A stretch of 64,000 nucleotides of DNA. It comes from Herbaspirillum sp. DW155 (GTDB lineage: Bacteria > Pseudomonadota > Gammaproteobacteria > Burkholderiales > Burkholderiaceae_D). Below are positions 1-10,522 of this stretch, piece by piece. The stretch spans positions 3,658,001-3,722,000 of the forward strand of contig NZ_AP029028.1 in NCBI RefSeq assembly GCF_037076565.1, given 5' to 3'. Every line of letters begins with the position of its first letter. Position 1 is the first letter of the stretch. The position numbers and the translations under genes were made by a program. The notes beneath the pieces were generated by a model, which saw nothing but the letters and a program-made list of their open reading frames with translations, ran no database searches and was not told the origin of the DNA.

Positions 1-1402
1 GGCCACCCAGCAGGTGCGCCTGCGCGGCGATGCCGGATTGCACCAGGTCGGAATTGGCGTTGAGGCTTTCTTCGAGGCGGCGGCTGTGCAGCCACAGGCG
101 CTGGTCCTGGATCACCGCGATGGCCGCCAGTGCCAGCGAGCCGCCGAGGTTGCGCGCGGCACTGTAGAGGCCGGAGGCATCCCCGGCCTGCGAAGCCGGT
201 ACCGAGCGGATCGCCGCCTGGTTCAGGAACAGCATGGCCAGCACCGTGCCCACCCCGCGCATGAGCTGCGAGGCCACGAAGGAGCCGCCATAGGACAGCG
301 GACTGAGGTCGGTTTCGAGGAAGGCCGAGGTCGCCAGCAGCAGAAAGCCCGTGCCCACGGCGATACGGATGTCGACGCGTCGCATCAGCATGGGGGTGAA
401 GGGCATCATCAGGATCATCGGCACGCCCGAGAGCAGCACGATCCAGCCCGACTGCAGCGAGTTGTAGCCGGCGATGCCGGAGAGGAACTGCGGGATCACG
501 TAGGCCGTGCCATACAGGGCCACGCCGACGATCATGGCCATCATCACCACCGAGCCGAACTGGCGGTCACGCAAGAGTCGCAGCCGGATCACCGGATGGT
601 GTGCGCGGACCTGGCCGATGGCCAGCAGGACGAAGCCCAGCACGGAAGTGGCGGCGATCCAGCGGATGTCCGGCGATGAAAACCACTGCTCGCGCTCGCC
701 CTCCTCCAGCACCACCGTCAGGCCGCCCAGTCCCAGCGCCAGCCCGGCGATGCCGAACCAGTCAGCCTCGGCGAGCTGCTCGAACTTGGGACGTTCATAC
801 GGGATCGCCACCAGCAGCAAGGTGATCAGCGCCGCGCCCACCGGCAGGTTGATGAAGAAGGCATAGTGCCAGCTGACGTTTTCGGTGAGCCAGCCGCCCA
901 GCACCGGCCCCAGCACCGGCCCCAGAATGGCGGTGGCACCGAACATGGCATTGCCGACCGGCTGCTGCGAACGGGGCAGGCGGGTAGCGATGATGGTCAT
1001 GGCGGTGGGGATCAGCGCACCACCGGTGAAGCCCTGCCCGACGCGGCCCACGATCATCATCGGCAGCGTGGTCGACAGGCCGCACAGTACCGAGAACAGG
1101 GTGAACAGGCTGGCCGCAGTGAGCAACAGCACGCGCAGGCCCAGCAGCCGTTCCAGCCAGGCCGACATGGGGATGATGACGATTTCGGCGACCAGGTAGG
1201 CGGTGGCGATCCAGGTACCTTCGGTACCGGAGGCGCCGATCTCGCCCTGGATGGTGGGCAGCGAAGAGTTCACGATGGAAATGTCCAGCGTCGCCATCAG
1301 CGCACCCAGGGTGCCGGCCGCCACCGCCAGCCAGGCGGCGGCATCGGCTTTTTCGCCCTGGGGGCCGGGCGCTACCGCTCTGGCAGAAGCCGCGCTGCTC
1401 AC
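1..1402 (-). CDS. emrB: EmrB-type DHA2 multidrug MFS transporter (3' end outside window)
   Basis: Inner-membrane drug:proton antiporter of the 14-helix DHA2 family, expected to pair with the adjacent EmrA adaptor and an outer-membrane channel. About 467 codons are present and the C-terminus lies beyond the left edge. The start is a GTG that overlaps the emrA stop by 4 bases (GTGA), so the genes are translationally coupled. The first helix carries LDISIVNSSLP, the usual DHA2 signature, and the antiporter motif GPVLGPVLGGWL appears near residue 150. Hydrophobic segments continue to the edge. Substrate cannot be read from the sequence. Confidence 0.9.
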   Translation of the reverse strand, partial: MSSAASARAVAPGPQGEKADAAAWLAVAAGTLGALMATLDISIVNSSLPTIQGEIGASGTEGTWIATAYLVAEIVIIPMSAWLERLLGLRVLLLTAASLFTLFSVLCGLSTTLPMMIVGRVGQGFTGGALIPTAMTIIATRLPRSQQPVGNAMFGATAILGPVLGPVLGGWLTENVSWHYAFFINLPVGAALITLLLVAIPYERPKFEQLAEADWFGIAGLALGLGGLTVVLEEGEREQWFSSPDIRWIAATSVLGFVLLAIGQVRAHHPVIRLRLLRDRQFGSVVMMAMIVGVALYGTAYVIPQFLSGIAGYNSLQSGWIVLLSGVPMILMMPFTPMLMRRVDIRIAVGTGFLLLATSAFLETDLSPLSYGGSFVASQLMRGVGTVLAMLFLNQAAIRSVPASQAGDASGLYSAARNLGGSLALAAIAVIQDQRLWLHSRRLEESLNANSDLVQSGIAAQAHLLGG

Positions 1403-2592
1403 TGCGGCTCCTTACGGGTAGCGCCGGTCTCGCTGCTGCGCTCGCGCAGGTCGCGCAGTTCATCCTTGGCGGCGATGGTGTTGACCTCCACCGTCACCGA
1501 CAGGCCGGCCACGAAGGCGCGGGTTTCTTCGGGCGTGGCATCGATGGCCACGCGCACCGGCACGCGCTGGACGATCTTGGTGAAGTTGCCGGTCGCGTTC
1601 TGCGGCGGCAGCAGCGAGAACTGCGCGCCGGTACCCGGCGAGAGGCTTTCCACATGGCCGTGGAATTCCACGCCCGGCAAGGCATCGACCTTGATGGTGG
1701 CGGGCTGGCCGATGCGCATGATGCCGATCTGGGTTTCCTTGAAGTTGGCGGTGACATAGAAGCGCGTCGGCACCACGGTCATCATGCGCGTGCCGGGCGA
1801 GACGAACTGGCCGACCCGCACCTGCTTGTCGCCGATGCGGCCATCGGTGCTGGCGCGGATCTCGGTATAGCCGAGGTTGACGCTGGCGGCGTCGTATTGC
1901 GCCTTGGCCGTCTCCCCCTGGGCCTGCGCCTGGCGCACCTGGGCCTGCAGCGAGCGCACGCGCAGCTGGGCCGCATCCAGCGCCGCCCGGCGGGCCGCCA
2001 CGGTGCTGCGCGCCTGGGCTTGCTGGTTGCGCAGGGTGGTCAGGCGTTCACGGGTTTCTGCGCCCGAGGCGGCCAGGGGCGTGTAGCGTTCCACTTCGGC
2101 AGTGGCAAAGCGCGCATCCTCCTCAGCCGAGGCCAGTTGCGCCTTGGCCTGGGCGATGGCGGCCTGCTGCTCGGCCAGCTGGGCGTTGGCGGCTTCTTCA
2201 CTGGCCGCGGCGGCGTCGATCTGGGCCTTGGCCTGGGCGGCCTGGGCCGAGTAATCACGCGCATCGATGCGCACCAGCGGCTGGCCCGCCTTGACGATCT
2301 GGTTGTCGGCCACCATCACCTGGTCGACGTAGCCGGTGACCTTGGAGGAAACCGTCACGCTGTCGGCCTGGACGAAGGCATCGTTGGTACTTTCCAGGTA
2401 CTTGCCACGGAACTGGTAGTACAGCACCCAGGCCACGACGCCCACCAGCACCACCAGGCCCAGCGCCCGCAGGACGAAGCGGGCGCGCGGGCTCATGCGT
2501 TTCTTGGGGGCGGCGTTCTTGTGGCTGCCGGCGGAGGTGGAATCGGGCTGGGGAGGACTGGCTTCTTTGTTGCTGGGTGTGGCGTCGGTCAT
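1399..2592 (-). CDS. emrA: EmrA-type periplasmic adaptor (HlyD family) of a multidrug efflux pump
   Basis: Membrane fusion protein linking the EmrB pump to an outer-membrane channel. It has 397 aa: a basic, proline-rich cytoplasmic tail, one membrane anchor at about residues 41-60, a lipoyl half-motif around TNDAFVQADSVTVSSKV, a long Ala/Gln-rich coiled-coil hairpin at about 110-225, then the second lipoyl half and beta-barrel. An AGGA ribosome site precedes the ATG. It is first in the emrAB operon and divergent from a MarR gene, the usual repressor arrangement. The CAATAC repeat array lies just upstream. Confidence 0.9.
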   Translation of the reverse strand: MTDATPSNKEASPPQPDSTSAGSHKNAAPKKRMSPRARFVLRALGLVVLVGVVAWVLYYQFRGKYLESTNDAFVQADSVTVSSKVTGYVDQVMVADNQIVKAGQPLVRIDARDYSAQAAQAKAQIDAAAASEEAANAQLAEQQAAIAQAKAQLASAEEDARFATAEVERYTPLAASGAETRERLTTLRNQQAQARSTVAARRAALDAAQLRVRSLQAQVRQAQAQGETAKAQYDAASVNLGYTEIRASTDGRIGDKQVRVGQFVSPGTRMMTVVPTRFYVTANFKETQIGIMRIGQPATIKVDALPGVEFHGHVESLSPGTGAQFSLLPPQNATGNFTKIVQRVPVRVAIDATPEETRAFVAGLSVTVEVNTIAAKDELRDLRERSSETGATRKEPQ

Positions 2593-2635
2593 GTTTTTTA
2601 TCCTAATATCGGGGCGCGAAGAGCGGCAAACTGAA

Positions 2636-2722
2636 TCAATACAGTCTCAATACAGTGTTGATATGGAGCAATACACTTGGCCGCAGAGCACCAATACAGT
2701 GGCAATACGGCATCAATACAGC
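2636..2722. promoter_or_regulatory. Helically phased CAATAC direct-repeat array between emrA and marR
   Basis: Six copies of CAATAC start at 2637, 2648, 2669, 2692, 2703 and 2714. Most sit in a longer TCAATACAGT context. Spacings are 11, 21, 23, 11 and 11 bp, so the copies fall on roughly one DNA face. The stretch is AT-rich compared with its surroundings and lies between two divergent genes. A further copy occurs at 3313, after the marR stop. It looks like a multi-copy operator, but direct repeats are atypical for MarR proteins, which usually bind inverted repeats. The regulator is therefore open. Confidence 0.6.
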
Positions 2723-2782
2723 TTCACCCGCGCAAACGGGGAAATTAATGAGGTACCATATGATATGGCATCTGGAAAAAAT

Positions 2783-3307
2783 ATGTCTACAGACTTTACA
2801 CACGAGTATGGAAGTACGGCCGCCGACGCGCTGCGGGACTTCTACATTCGCTCGCACCGCACGCTGGACAAGCTCATGGCCGGTGAAGGGGCGTCGCTGG
2901 CGCGCAACAAGATGCTCGGCCACATCGAGCGCAACAGCCCGGTGCGCGCGGCCGACCTGGCCACGGCCTTCGGCTTTGCGCCGCGTACGATCACCGAGGC
3001 GATCGATGCGCTGGAGCGCGATGGACTGGTCCAGCGTAGTGGCGACAGCAGCGACCGGCGGGTCAAGTACATCGCTTTGACAGCAGCGGGCAGAGAAGTG
3101 CTGAGCGCGTCCGAGCCGGTGAAGAAGACCTTCCTCAGTGGATTGTTCGCTGCCCTGGATGCGGAAGAAATCGCCACGCTCACCACTGTATTGGGAAAAC
3201 TCAACCATCGGCTGGCCGAACTGGAAGAGGTGTATTCCTCGAACGGCCCGGCGACGGCCGCCGTCACGGATCAGGGCGGGGGAAAACGCAGCCGCAAGAA
3301 AACCTGA
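2783..3307 (+). CDS. MarR-family transcriptional regulator
   Basis: A 174-aa winged-helix regulator. The start MSTDFTHEYG follows a GGA ribosome site; the open frame extends upstream but has no better site. The HTH region (LATAFGFAPRTITEAIDALE) is followed by the wing with the MarR signature DSSDRRVKYIALTAAGRE. The C-terminus ends in a basic tail, GGGKRSRKKT. It is divergent from emrAB, so the simplest reading is a ligand-responsive repressor of the pump. The inducer is unknown. Confidence 0.88.
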   Translation: MSTDFTHEYGSTAADALRDFYIRSHRTLDKLMAGEGASLARNKMLGHIERNSPVRAADLATAFGFAPRTITEAIDALERDGLVQRSGDSSDRRVKYIALTAAGREVLSASEPVKKTFLSGLFAALDAEEIATLTTVLGKLNHRLAELEEVYSSNGPATAAVTDQGGGKRSRKKT

Positions 3308-3322
3308 ACCGGCAATACAGAT

Positions 3323-3351
3323 AAAAAAAAGCGCTCCCGCAAGGGGAGCGC
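3323..3351 (-). terminator. Intrinsic terminator of the proline iminopeptidase gene
   Basis: An 8-bp GC-rich stem (3331-3338 with 3344-3351) has eight A residues on its left, which become a U-tract in minus-strand RNA. It lies 26 bases past the pip stop codon. It has no U-tract for plus-strand transcription. Confidence 0.8.
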
Positions 3352-3376
3352 CAGGAGCGCGATCAGCGCCAGCCCG

Positions 3377-5064
<1,688 letters not shown>

Positions 5065-6132
5065 ATGCTGGCACTCGACAAACTCTTCCCCCGCAAGACA
5101 CTGGGTTTCTTCCCCTCCCCCATCCACAAGCTGGAACGCCTTTCCGCCATGCTCGGCGTGGAAGTGTGGGCCAAGCGTGATGACGTTTCCTCGGGCCTGG
5201 CCTTCGGCGGCAACAAGATCCGCAAGCTCGAATGGCTGGTGGCCGATGCCCTGGCCAAGGGCTGCGACACCCTGGTTTCGATCGGCAACATCCAGTCCAA
5301 CCACACGCGCCAGGTCTGCGCAGCGGCCGCTGCCGTGGGCATGAAGTCCTATACCGTGCAGGAAACCTGGCTGGAATGGGATGACCCGGTGTACGACAAG
5401 GTGGGCAACATCCTGCTCACCCGCATCATGGGCGGCAATCCCATCATGGGCGGCTATGGTTACTCCACCACCGAGAAAGACACCTGGGCCCGCGCCCTGG
5501 AAGAAGTACGCGCCAAAGGCGGCAAGCCCTACGCCATTCCGGCGGGCGCCTCGGACCACCCGCTGGGCGGTCTGGGCTATGCCAACTTCGCCGATGAAGT
5601 GGCTATGCAAGAGCAGCAGCTGGGCATCTTCTTTGACAACATCGTGGTGGCCACCTGTACCGGTTCCACCCAGGCCGGCATGGTGGTCGGCTTTGCCGCG
5701 CAGGAGAAGCGCCGCCGCGTGATCGGTATCGATACCGCCGACGACGAAGCCATGACCCGCCGCGCCGTCACCAAGATCGCCAATGACACCAGCGAGCTGA
5801 TCGCCTCCAAGGGCGGCAAGCGCGTCATCGTGCGTGACGCCGACATCGAGATCATCCCCGACTACAGCGGCCCGGCCTATGGCCTGCCGAGCGAGAAAAC
5901 CATCGCCGCCATCCGCACCGCCGCCGAGATGGAAGCCATGCTGACCGATCCGGTGTATGAAGGAAAATCCATCGATGGCCTGATCGACATGGCCAAGAAG
6001 GGCCATTTCAAGGGCCAGCGCGTGCTGTATGCCCACCTGGGCGGCGCACCGGCACTGAACGCTTATTACAAGGCCTTCGAAGACCCGGAAAACCTGACCA
6101 AGCTGGCCCGCGAAGCACGCTACAAGGAGTAA
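5065..6132 (+). CDS. acdS: 1-aminocyclopropane-1-carboxylate deaminase (PLP-dependent)
   Basis: Cleaves ACC, the plant ethylene precursor, to 2-oxobutyrate and ammonia. It has 355 aa from the ATG behind GGAG; an in-frame extension begins at 4990 but lacks a ribosome site. The PLP lysine is K51 in GGNKIRK. The residues that separate true ACC deaminases from D-cysteine desulfhydrases are present: Y298-E299 in DPVYEGKS, Y272 in AYGLP and L325 in YAHLGG. It is about 17 aa longer than the Pseudomonas enzyme, mostly at the C-terminus. The divergent Lrp gene supports the assignment. Activity as D-cysteine desulfhydrase is the main alternative. Confidence 0.87.
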   Translation: MLALDKLFPRKTLGFFPSPIHKLERLSAMLGVEVWAKRDDVSSGLAFGGNKIRKLEWLVADALAKGCDTLVSIGNIQSNHTRQVCAAAAAVGMKSYTVQETWLEWDDPVYDKVGNILLTRIMGGNPIMGGYGYSTTEKDTWARALEEVRAKGGKPYAIPAGASDHPLGGLGYANFADEVAMQEQQLGIFFDNIVVATCTGSTQAGMVVGFAAQEKRRRVIGIDTADDEAMTRRAVTKIANDTSELIASKGGKRVIVRDADIEIIPDYSGPAYGLPSEKTIAAIRTAAEMEAMLTDPVYEGKSIDGLIDMAKKGHFKGQRVLYAHLGGAPALNAYYKAFEDPENLTKLAREARYKE

Positions 6133-6187
6133 GCCGTACCGGCAGGATGAGGCAGCGATCCCGCCAGGGGCCGCCGCCTCTGCAGAT

Positions 6188-6230
6188 CAAGCCCGTGCCT
6201 GTTCCTGCAGGCCGGGCTTGTGTCGTTTTT
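6188..6230 (+). terminator. Intrinsic terminator after acdS
   Basis: An 8-bp stem CAAGCCCG/CGGGCTTG (6188-6195, 6213-6220) encloses a second short stem and is followed by five T residues at 6226-6230. Confidence 0.7.
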
Positions 6231-6281
6231 GATCATTTGTTCCTTCGCTTTGCTGCATTTTCGCCCCATGTGCCAGCGCGC

Positions 6282-6295
6282 TTGATCGGCATCAA
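6282..6295 (+). promoter_or_regulatory. FNR/ANR box upstream of ompW
   Basis: TTGAT-CGGC-ATCAA is a perfect match to the FNR consensus TTGAT-N4-ATCAA. It is centred about 66 bp upstream of the ATG. ompW is a known anaerobic/FNR target in enteric bacteria, so activation under low oxygen is likely. Confidence 0.8.
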
Positions 6296-6354
6296 AGCCT
6301 GCAGAAAGCTTCACGCGTACCTTTCGGACATCCTCACTCGATAGGTAAAACACC

Positions 6355-6981
6355 GTGAAAAAAATCGTCACTTTCACTGCCGCTGTGGCAGCTCTGGCTT
6401 CTTCCTTCGCTGCTGCTCCCGTCTTCGCTCAAGAAGCGCAAAGCCCGTGGCTGGTGCGCGTGCGCGCCGTGGACCTGAGCCCGGAGAACAAGTCTGACCC
6501 GATCAACGGCAAGGGCGCTTCGGACCTCATCACCATCAACGAGAAGATGATTCCTGAGTTCGACATCAGCTACTTCTTCACCCCCAACATCGCCGCTGAA
6601 CTGGTGCTGACCTACCCGCAAAAGCAGGACGTGCGCCTGAACGGCAACACCATCGGCAGCTTCAAGCACCTGCCGCCGACCCTGCTGGTGCAATACCACT
6701 TCATGCCTGAGGCAGCCTTCAGCCCCTACGTTGGTGCCGGTATCAACTACACCCGCATTTCCAGCGTGGACCTGCCCGGCGGCCTGCAACTGGACAGCAG
6801 CAGCGTCGGTGGCGCACTGCAGATCGGTGCCGACTACAAGATCAACAAGAACTGGCTGATCAACTTCGACATCAAGAAGGTGCAGATTTCCAGCGACGTG
6901 AAGGACGCTACCGGCGCCAAGATCAGCAACGTCAAGATCGATCCGTGGCTCATCGGCGTTGGCGTGGGTTACCGTTTCTAA
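6355..6981 (+). CDS. ompW: OmpW-family outer-membrane protein
   Basis: Eight-stranded outer-membrane barrel that passes small hydrophobic or charged compounds. It has 208 aa with a signal peptide cleaved after PVFA or VFAQ, then alternating beta strands and the C-terminal phenylalanine of BAM substrates (GVGVGYRF). The OmpW signature is seen in FDISYFFTPNIAAELVLTYPQK. A perfect FNR box lies upstream, next to an FNR gene and the cbb3 operon, which suggests a role in microaerobic growth. A terminator follows. Confidence 0.9.
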   Translation: MKKIVTFTAAVAALASSFAAAPVFAQEAQSPWLVRVRAVDLSPENKSDPINGKGASDLITINEKMIPEFDISYFFTPNIAAELVLTYPQKQDVRLNGNTIGSFKHLPPTLLVQYHFMPEAAFSPYVGAGINYTRISSVDLPGGLQLDSSSVGGALQIGADYKINKNWLINFDIKKVQISSDVKDATGAKISNVKIDPWLIGVGVGYRF

Positions 6982-6999
6982 GGTATTCTTGCCGCACCC

Positions 7000-7046
7000 A
7001 AACGGCGCGATCCGTCATCTCTGATGACCGGTCGCGTTGTTTTTTG
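7000..7046 (+). terminator. Intrinsic terminator after ompW
   Basis: A long imperfect stem between AACGGCGCGATCCG and CGGTCGCGTT is followed by TGTTTTTT. Confidence 0.7.
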
Positions 7047-7187
7047 GGATCAGCGCTAACGCTTTCGCGACGGCCGTGTGCCGCTCGCCATGTCTTGCAA
7101 TGCCATCCGCCCTTGCAGCGTTAGCTGGAGCAGTCTCTGCGGCATGCTCCCCCGTCCACCGTTTGAAAGTAGGAAGAGGTAATTTCG

Positions 7188-8306
7188 ATGTCGACGACTT
7201 CACACCCCAACACTCCGGTCGCGCCTGGCGCACCGATGCCCCATCGCAAGATCATCCGCTCCTGGGTGATCCCCATCAGCCAGCGCAGCACGGCCATCGC
7301 CCTGGCGCTGTCGGTGCTGGACTTCTGCCTGTTCGGCGCCAGCCTGGCGGCTATCGTCTGGGCCCCCTGGCTGCTGGCCAAGATCGCGCTGGGCGTGGTC
7401 AATGGCTTCATCATCGGGCGCCTGTTCATCCTCGGCCACGATGCCTGCCACCAGGCCTTCACGCCCAGCCGCAAGCTCAATACCTGGCTGGGTCGCCTGT
7501 TGTTCATGCCGTCGCTGACGCCCTATAGCCTGTGGGCCGTCGGCCACAACGTGGTGCACCACGGTTATACCAACCTGAAGGGTTTTGATTTCGTCTGGCA
7601 GCCGCGTTCGCTCGAAGAATTCCGCGCCCTGCCGCGCTGGCGCCAGCGCTTGGAGCGCATCTACCGCAGCGGCTTCGGTCCCGGCCTGTACTACATGATC
7701 GACATGTGGTGGAAGCGCATGTACTTCCCCTCGAAGAAGCAGATGCCTACCCGCCGCGCCGAATTCATCTGGGATGGCGTGCTGGTGACCGCCGTGGCCG
7801 CTGTCTGGATCGCCGGCCTGGCCTGGGCTGCGCAAGCCACTGACCAATCCTTCTGGACCCTGCTGGCGACCGGCTTTGCGCTGCCGCTGCTGTTCTGGAA
7901 GGCCATGATCGGCTTCGTCGTGTACGTACACCATACGCATACCTCGGTGGCCTGGTATGAAGACAAGATCACCTGGGCTGCTGCGCAACCCTTCGTCTCC
8001 ACCACGGTGCACCTGACCTTTGGCCGCTACTGGGGTGCCCTGCTGCATCACATCATGGAGCACACCGCGCACCACGTGGACATGAGCGTGCCGCTGTATC
8101 GCCTCAAGCAGGCGCAGAAGAAGCTGGAAACCATGCTGCCGGGCCGCATCGTGATTCAACGGTTCTCGTGGCGCTGGTATTTCGATACCGCACGCCGCTG
8201 CAAGCTGTACGACTTCAAGCGCCTGTGCTGGACCGACTATCGTGGCCGCCCCACCAGCACCCCGCTGCCGCTGCCCGAAGTCAGCAAGACCACGGCGCAA
8301 GTCTGA
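7188..8306 (+). CDS. Membrane fatty acid desaturase / hydroxylase family protein
   Basis: Di-iron membrane enzyme of 372 aa. The three histidine boxes are visible: HDACH (residues 84-88), HNVVHH (120-125) and HHIMEHTAHH in the last third. At least four hydrophobic segments surround them. The start follows GGAAGAGG. The family introduces double bonds or hydroxyls into acyl chains using oxygen. The position between ompW and fnr suggests lipid remodelling when oxygen changes, but this is inference. An alkane- or sterol-type hydroxylase is possible because the fold is shared. Confidence 0.82.
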   Translation: MSTTSHPNTPVAPGAPMPHRKIIRSWVIPISQRSTAIALALSVLDFCLFGASLAAIVWAPWLLAKIALGVVNGFIIGRLFILGHDACHQAFTPSRKLNTWLGRLLFMPSLTPYSLWAVGHNVVHHGYTNLKGFDFVWQPRSLEEFRALPRWRQRLERIYRSGFGPGLYYMIDMWWKRMYFPSKKQMPTRRAEFIWDGVLVTAVAAVWIAGLAWAAQATDQSFWTLLATGFALPLLFWKAMIGFVVYVHHTHTSVAWYEDKITWAAAQPFVSTTVHLTFGRYWGALLHHIMEHTAHHVDMSVPLYRLKQAQKKLETMLPGRIVIQRFSWRWYFDTARRCKLYDFKRLCWTDYRGRPTSTPLPLPEVSKTTAQV

Positions 8307-8555
8307 TCCGCTTGCCTCCGGTCGCACCATTCAGATAGCCACGAAGAATCTGAGGTTTCAATAACAAGACGGTCGCATGGAAGGGCATTCGCGGGTCCCC
8401 GGTAACCCCGCGATACCGCCCACTTTCCCCCATCAAGGCCGCTTCTTCCCCCTTGCGCCACGCAGTCAGAAGTCGTCAGTTCTGACGCTCTTCAATGAAA
8501 TTCCCCTGCAGACAACGGCCTTGCCATGCCATCCGGGCGATTACTTGGGCCAAGT

Positions 8556-8569
8556 TTGATCTGAGACAA
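8556..8569 (+). promoter_or_regulatory. Near-consensus FNR box upstream of fnr (within gap 8307-8666)
   Basis: TTGAT-CTGA-GACAA has one perfect and one degenerate half-site, about 105 bp before the fnr start, consistent with autoregulation. The rest of this 360-bp gap holds no convincing gene. A 7-bp inverted repeat GTCAGAA/TTCTGAC with an 8-base loop occurs at 8465-8486 and is unexplained. Confidence 0.5.
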
Positions 8570-8666
8570 GTAATGCCTTCTGATTCAGGAATATTGTGCT
8601 GCCCATCACGTTCCGCGCACTTAAAATCGAGGCATTCGATTGACACATGTCCGCCGGGAACATCGT

Positions 8667-9515
8667 ATGAACCAGCCTTGCCACTCCACTTCGCTCGCTG
8701 CTGCCGCCAACAACGCTGCCGCGCCCCTGACCCAATGCTCGCCGCTGAGCGCCGCGCGCGAGGCTGCCGCCAGCTCCGCCCTGCGCAGCTGCACCGCCTG
8801 CGGCATGCACCAGTTGTGCCTGCCCATGGGTCTGGACGAATCCGACATGAAACGCCTGGACAAGATCATCGGCCGCCGCAAGGTGGCGCGCGATGACTTC
8901 CTGTACCGCATCGGCGACCGCTTCACCGCCCTCTATGCCGTGCGCGTGGGCCACTTCAAGACCTACCAGGAAAACCTCGACGGCGACCGCCAGATTACCG
9001 GCTTCCAGATGCCCGGCGAGCTGTTGGGCATGGATGCCATCAGCACCGAGCATCACCAGTGCGATGCGGTGGCCCTGCAAGACAGCGAAGTCTGCGAAAT
9101 CCCGTTTGCCCGCCTGGAACAGCTGTTCGGCCAGATCCCGCATCTGCTGCGCCATTTCCACCGCATGATGAGCCATGAGATCACCAGCGAACAGAACGTC
9201 ATCATGCTGCTGGGGAACATGCGTGCGGAGCAGCGCTTTGCGGCTTTCCTGGTGAACTTGTCTTCACGCTACGCTGCACGCGGCTATTCGTCGACGCGCT
9301 TCCAGCTGCGCATGACGCGCCAGGACGTGGGCAACTATCTCGGCCTGACCATCGAGAGCATCAGCCGTCTCATTTCCAAGTTCCGCAAGCAGGGTCTCTT
9401 GGCCGTGGAACAGCGCGACGTGGAAGTGGTCGACCTGCCCGCCCTCAAGCGTCTGGCTGCGGGCGTGGATGCCTGCACGCCGGTACAGGCGGCAGCAGGC
9501 CGCGCCGGCAACTAA
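8667..9515 (+). CDS. fnr: FNR/CRP-family oxygen-responsive transcriptional regulator
   Basis: A 282-aa activator with an N-terminal cysteine cluster C42-x2-C45-x5-C51 (SCTACGMHQLC) and a further Cys in EHHQCDAV, the four expected ligands of the [4Fe-4S] oxygen sensor. A cNMP-like beta-roll follows, then a C-terminal HTH (TRQDVGNYLGLTIESISRLI) with the E-SR recognition residues of FNR. Start MNQPCHST is preferred; an upstream TTG frame is less likely. FNR boxes before ompW, hemN and ccoN in this window fit it as their direct controller. Herbaspirillum is known to have several FNR paralogs. Confidence 0.92.
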   Translation: MNQPCHSTSLAAAANNAAAPLTQCSPLSAAREAAASSALRSCTACGMHQLCLPMGLDESDMKRLDKIIGRRKVARDDFLYRIGDRFTALYAVRVGHFKTYQENLDGDRQITGFQMPGELLGMDAISTEHHQCDAVALQDSEVCEIPFARLEQLFGQIPHLLRHFHRMMSHEITSEQNVIMLLGNMRAEQRFAAFLVNLSSRYAARGYSSTRFQLRMTRQDVGNYLGLTIESISRLISKFRKQGLLAVEQRDVEVVDLPALKRLAAGVDACTPVQAAAGRAGN

Positions 9516-9590
9516 GCGGCGACCAGGTAACGGCCAGGCCGCAAGCCAGCGGCCGGCAAACCACAACGAGCAGGAAAAAGTCCGGGGCGC

Positions 9591-9848
9591 TCAGCCCTGG
9601 ACGTAATGGCGCAGGCGCTCCCGAGGCAGAGCCCGGGTCAGCCGCACGGCCAGCAGGCCGCAGACGGCAAAACTCCCCCAGAAGCAAAAGAATCCGATGG
9701 TATAAGCGCCCAACGCATGCCATTCACGGCCGGAGGCCATGGCCAGTTCCTCGGGATTGAACAGGGAAAAGAACACACCCTCGGCCGCGATGGCCATCAG
9801 GAAAGCCACCCAGACCACGATGGCGAGATTGCGTTGCTGTTTGCGCAT
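9591..9848 (-). CDS. Small two-helix membrane protein at the end of the cco operon
   Basis: An 85-aa protein with an AAGGAG ribosome site. Two hydrophobic segments at about 8-28 and 45-68 are separated by an acidic loop (NPEELAMASGREWH), and the C-terminus is basic. It lies 75 bp after ccoH and in the same direction, so it is probably the last gene of ccoNOQPGH. I do not recognise the family. A role in cbb3 assembly is inferred from position only. Confidence 0.7.
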   Translation of the reverse strand: MRKQQRNLAIVVWVAFLMAIAAEGVFFSLFNPEELAMASGREWHALGAYTIGFFCFWGSFAVCGLLAVRLTRALPRERLRHYVQG

Positions 9849-9923
9849 GGCTGTCTCCTTGACGCATGAATGTTCATCCGCAGATGGCCGGTCTTGAAGC
9901 CGGCTTCACTCCAGCTTAGCGCA

Positions 9924-10469
9924 TTATTCGGCCGGTGCGTAGGCCTCCGCATTCATTTCGATGCTGCGCTGTTGCGGCCACACCCAGTTGCCGTGCAGGC
10001 GCCAGCTATGGCTGCCATCCTCCGCGACCAGGCGCCAGCGGGCCTGCTCCAGTTCCGCCAGCGGCAGCGAGAAGCTGCCGTCGGCGGCGGTGCGCACCAT
10101 CAGCGTGCGGTCCTTGGCCGGCTGGGTCGGGTGGACCAGGTTCAACACCAGGGTGCGGCCTTCCTCGCCGGCGGCGGGTGCCTGGCGCATCTGCAGACGG
10201 CCGCGCAGCACGGCGCTGGCCGGGTCATAGGCAATGCCGATGGAAGCGCCCAGACGCTGCGCCTCATGGTCGCGGCGCAGGTCCTTGTTGATGGCCTTGC
10301 CTTGCTTGTAATAATCGTCCGCGACCAGGGCATCGGCCTGCGAGATGGCCAGCCAGGCCGTGAACAGGCCCGCCACCACCACCACGGCCGGACCCGACAT
10401 CAACAGCCAGGGCCAGCGGTGGCGATACCAGGGAACGGCATTGGCAAGCTTGGGGGCGATGGTTTGCAT
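9924..10469 (-). CDS. ccoH: FixH/CcoH cbb3 oxidase assembly protein
   Basis: A 181-aa single-pass membrane protein with a FixH periplasmic domain, needed for stable assembly of the cbb3 cytochrome oxidase. The anchor is at about residues 20-45 (WPWLLMSGPAVVVVAGLF), followed by the FixH signature DALVADDYYKQGKAINKD. The start MQTIAPKLAN sits behind GAGGA. It follows ccoG by about 50 bp in the canonical cco order. Confidence 0.9.
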   Translation of the reverse strand: MQTIAPKLANAVPWYRHRWPWLLMSGPAVVVVAGLFTAWLAISQADALVADDYYKQGKAINKDLRRDHEAQRLGASIGIAYDPASAVLRGRLQMRQAPAAGEEGRTLVLNLVHPTQPAKDRTLMVRTAADGSFSLPLAELEQARWRLVAEDGSHSWRLHGNWVWPQQRSIEMNAEAYAPAE

Positions 10470-10522
10470 GGTTTCCTCTCGATATGACGTTAAGTTCATG
10501 TGGATTGCGCCGCCTGCATGCC

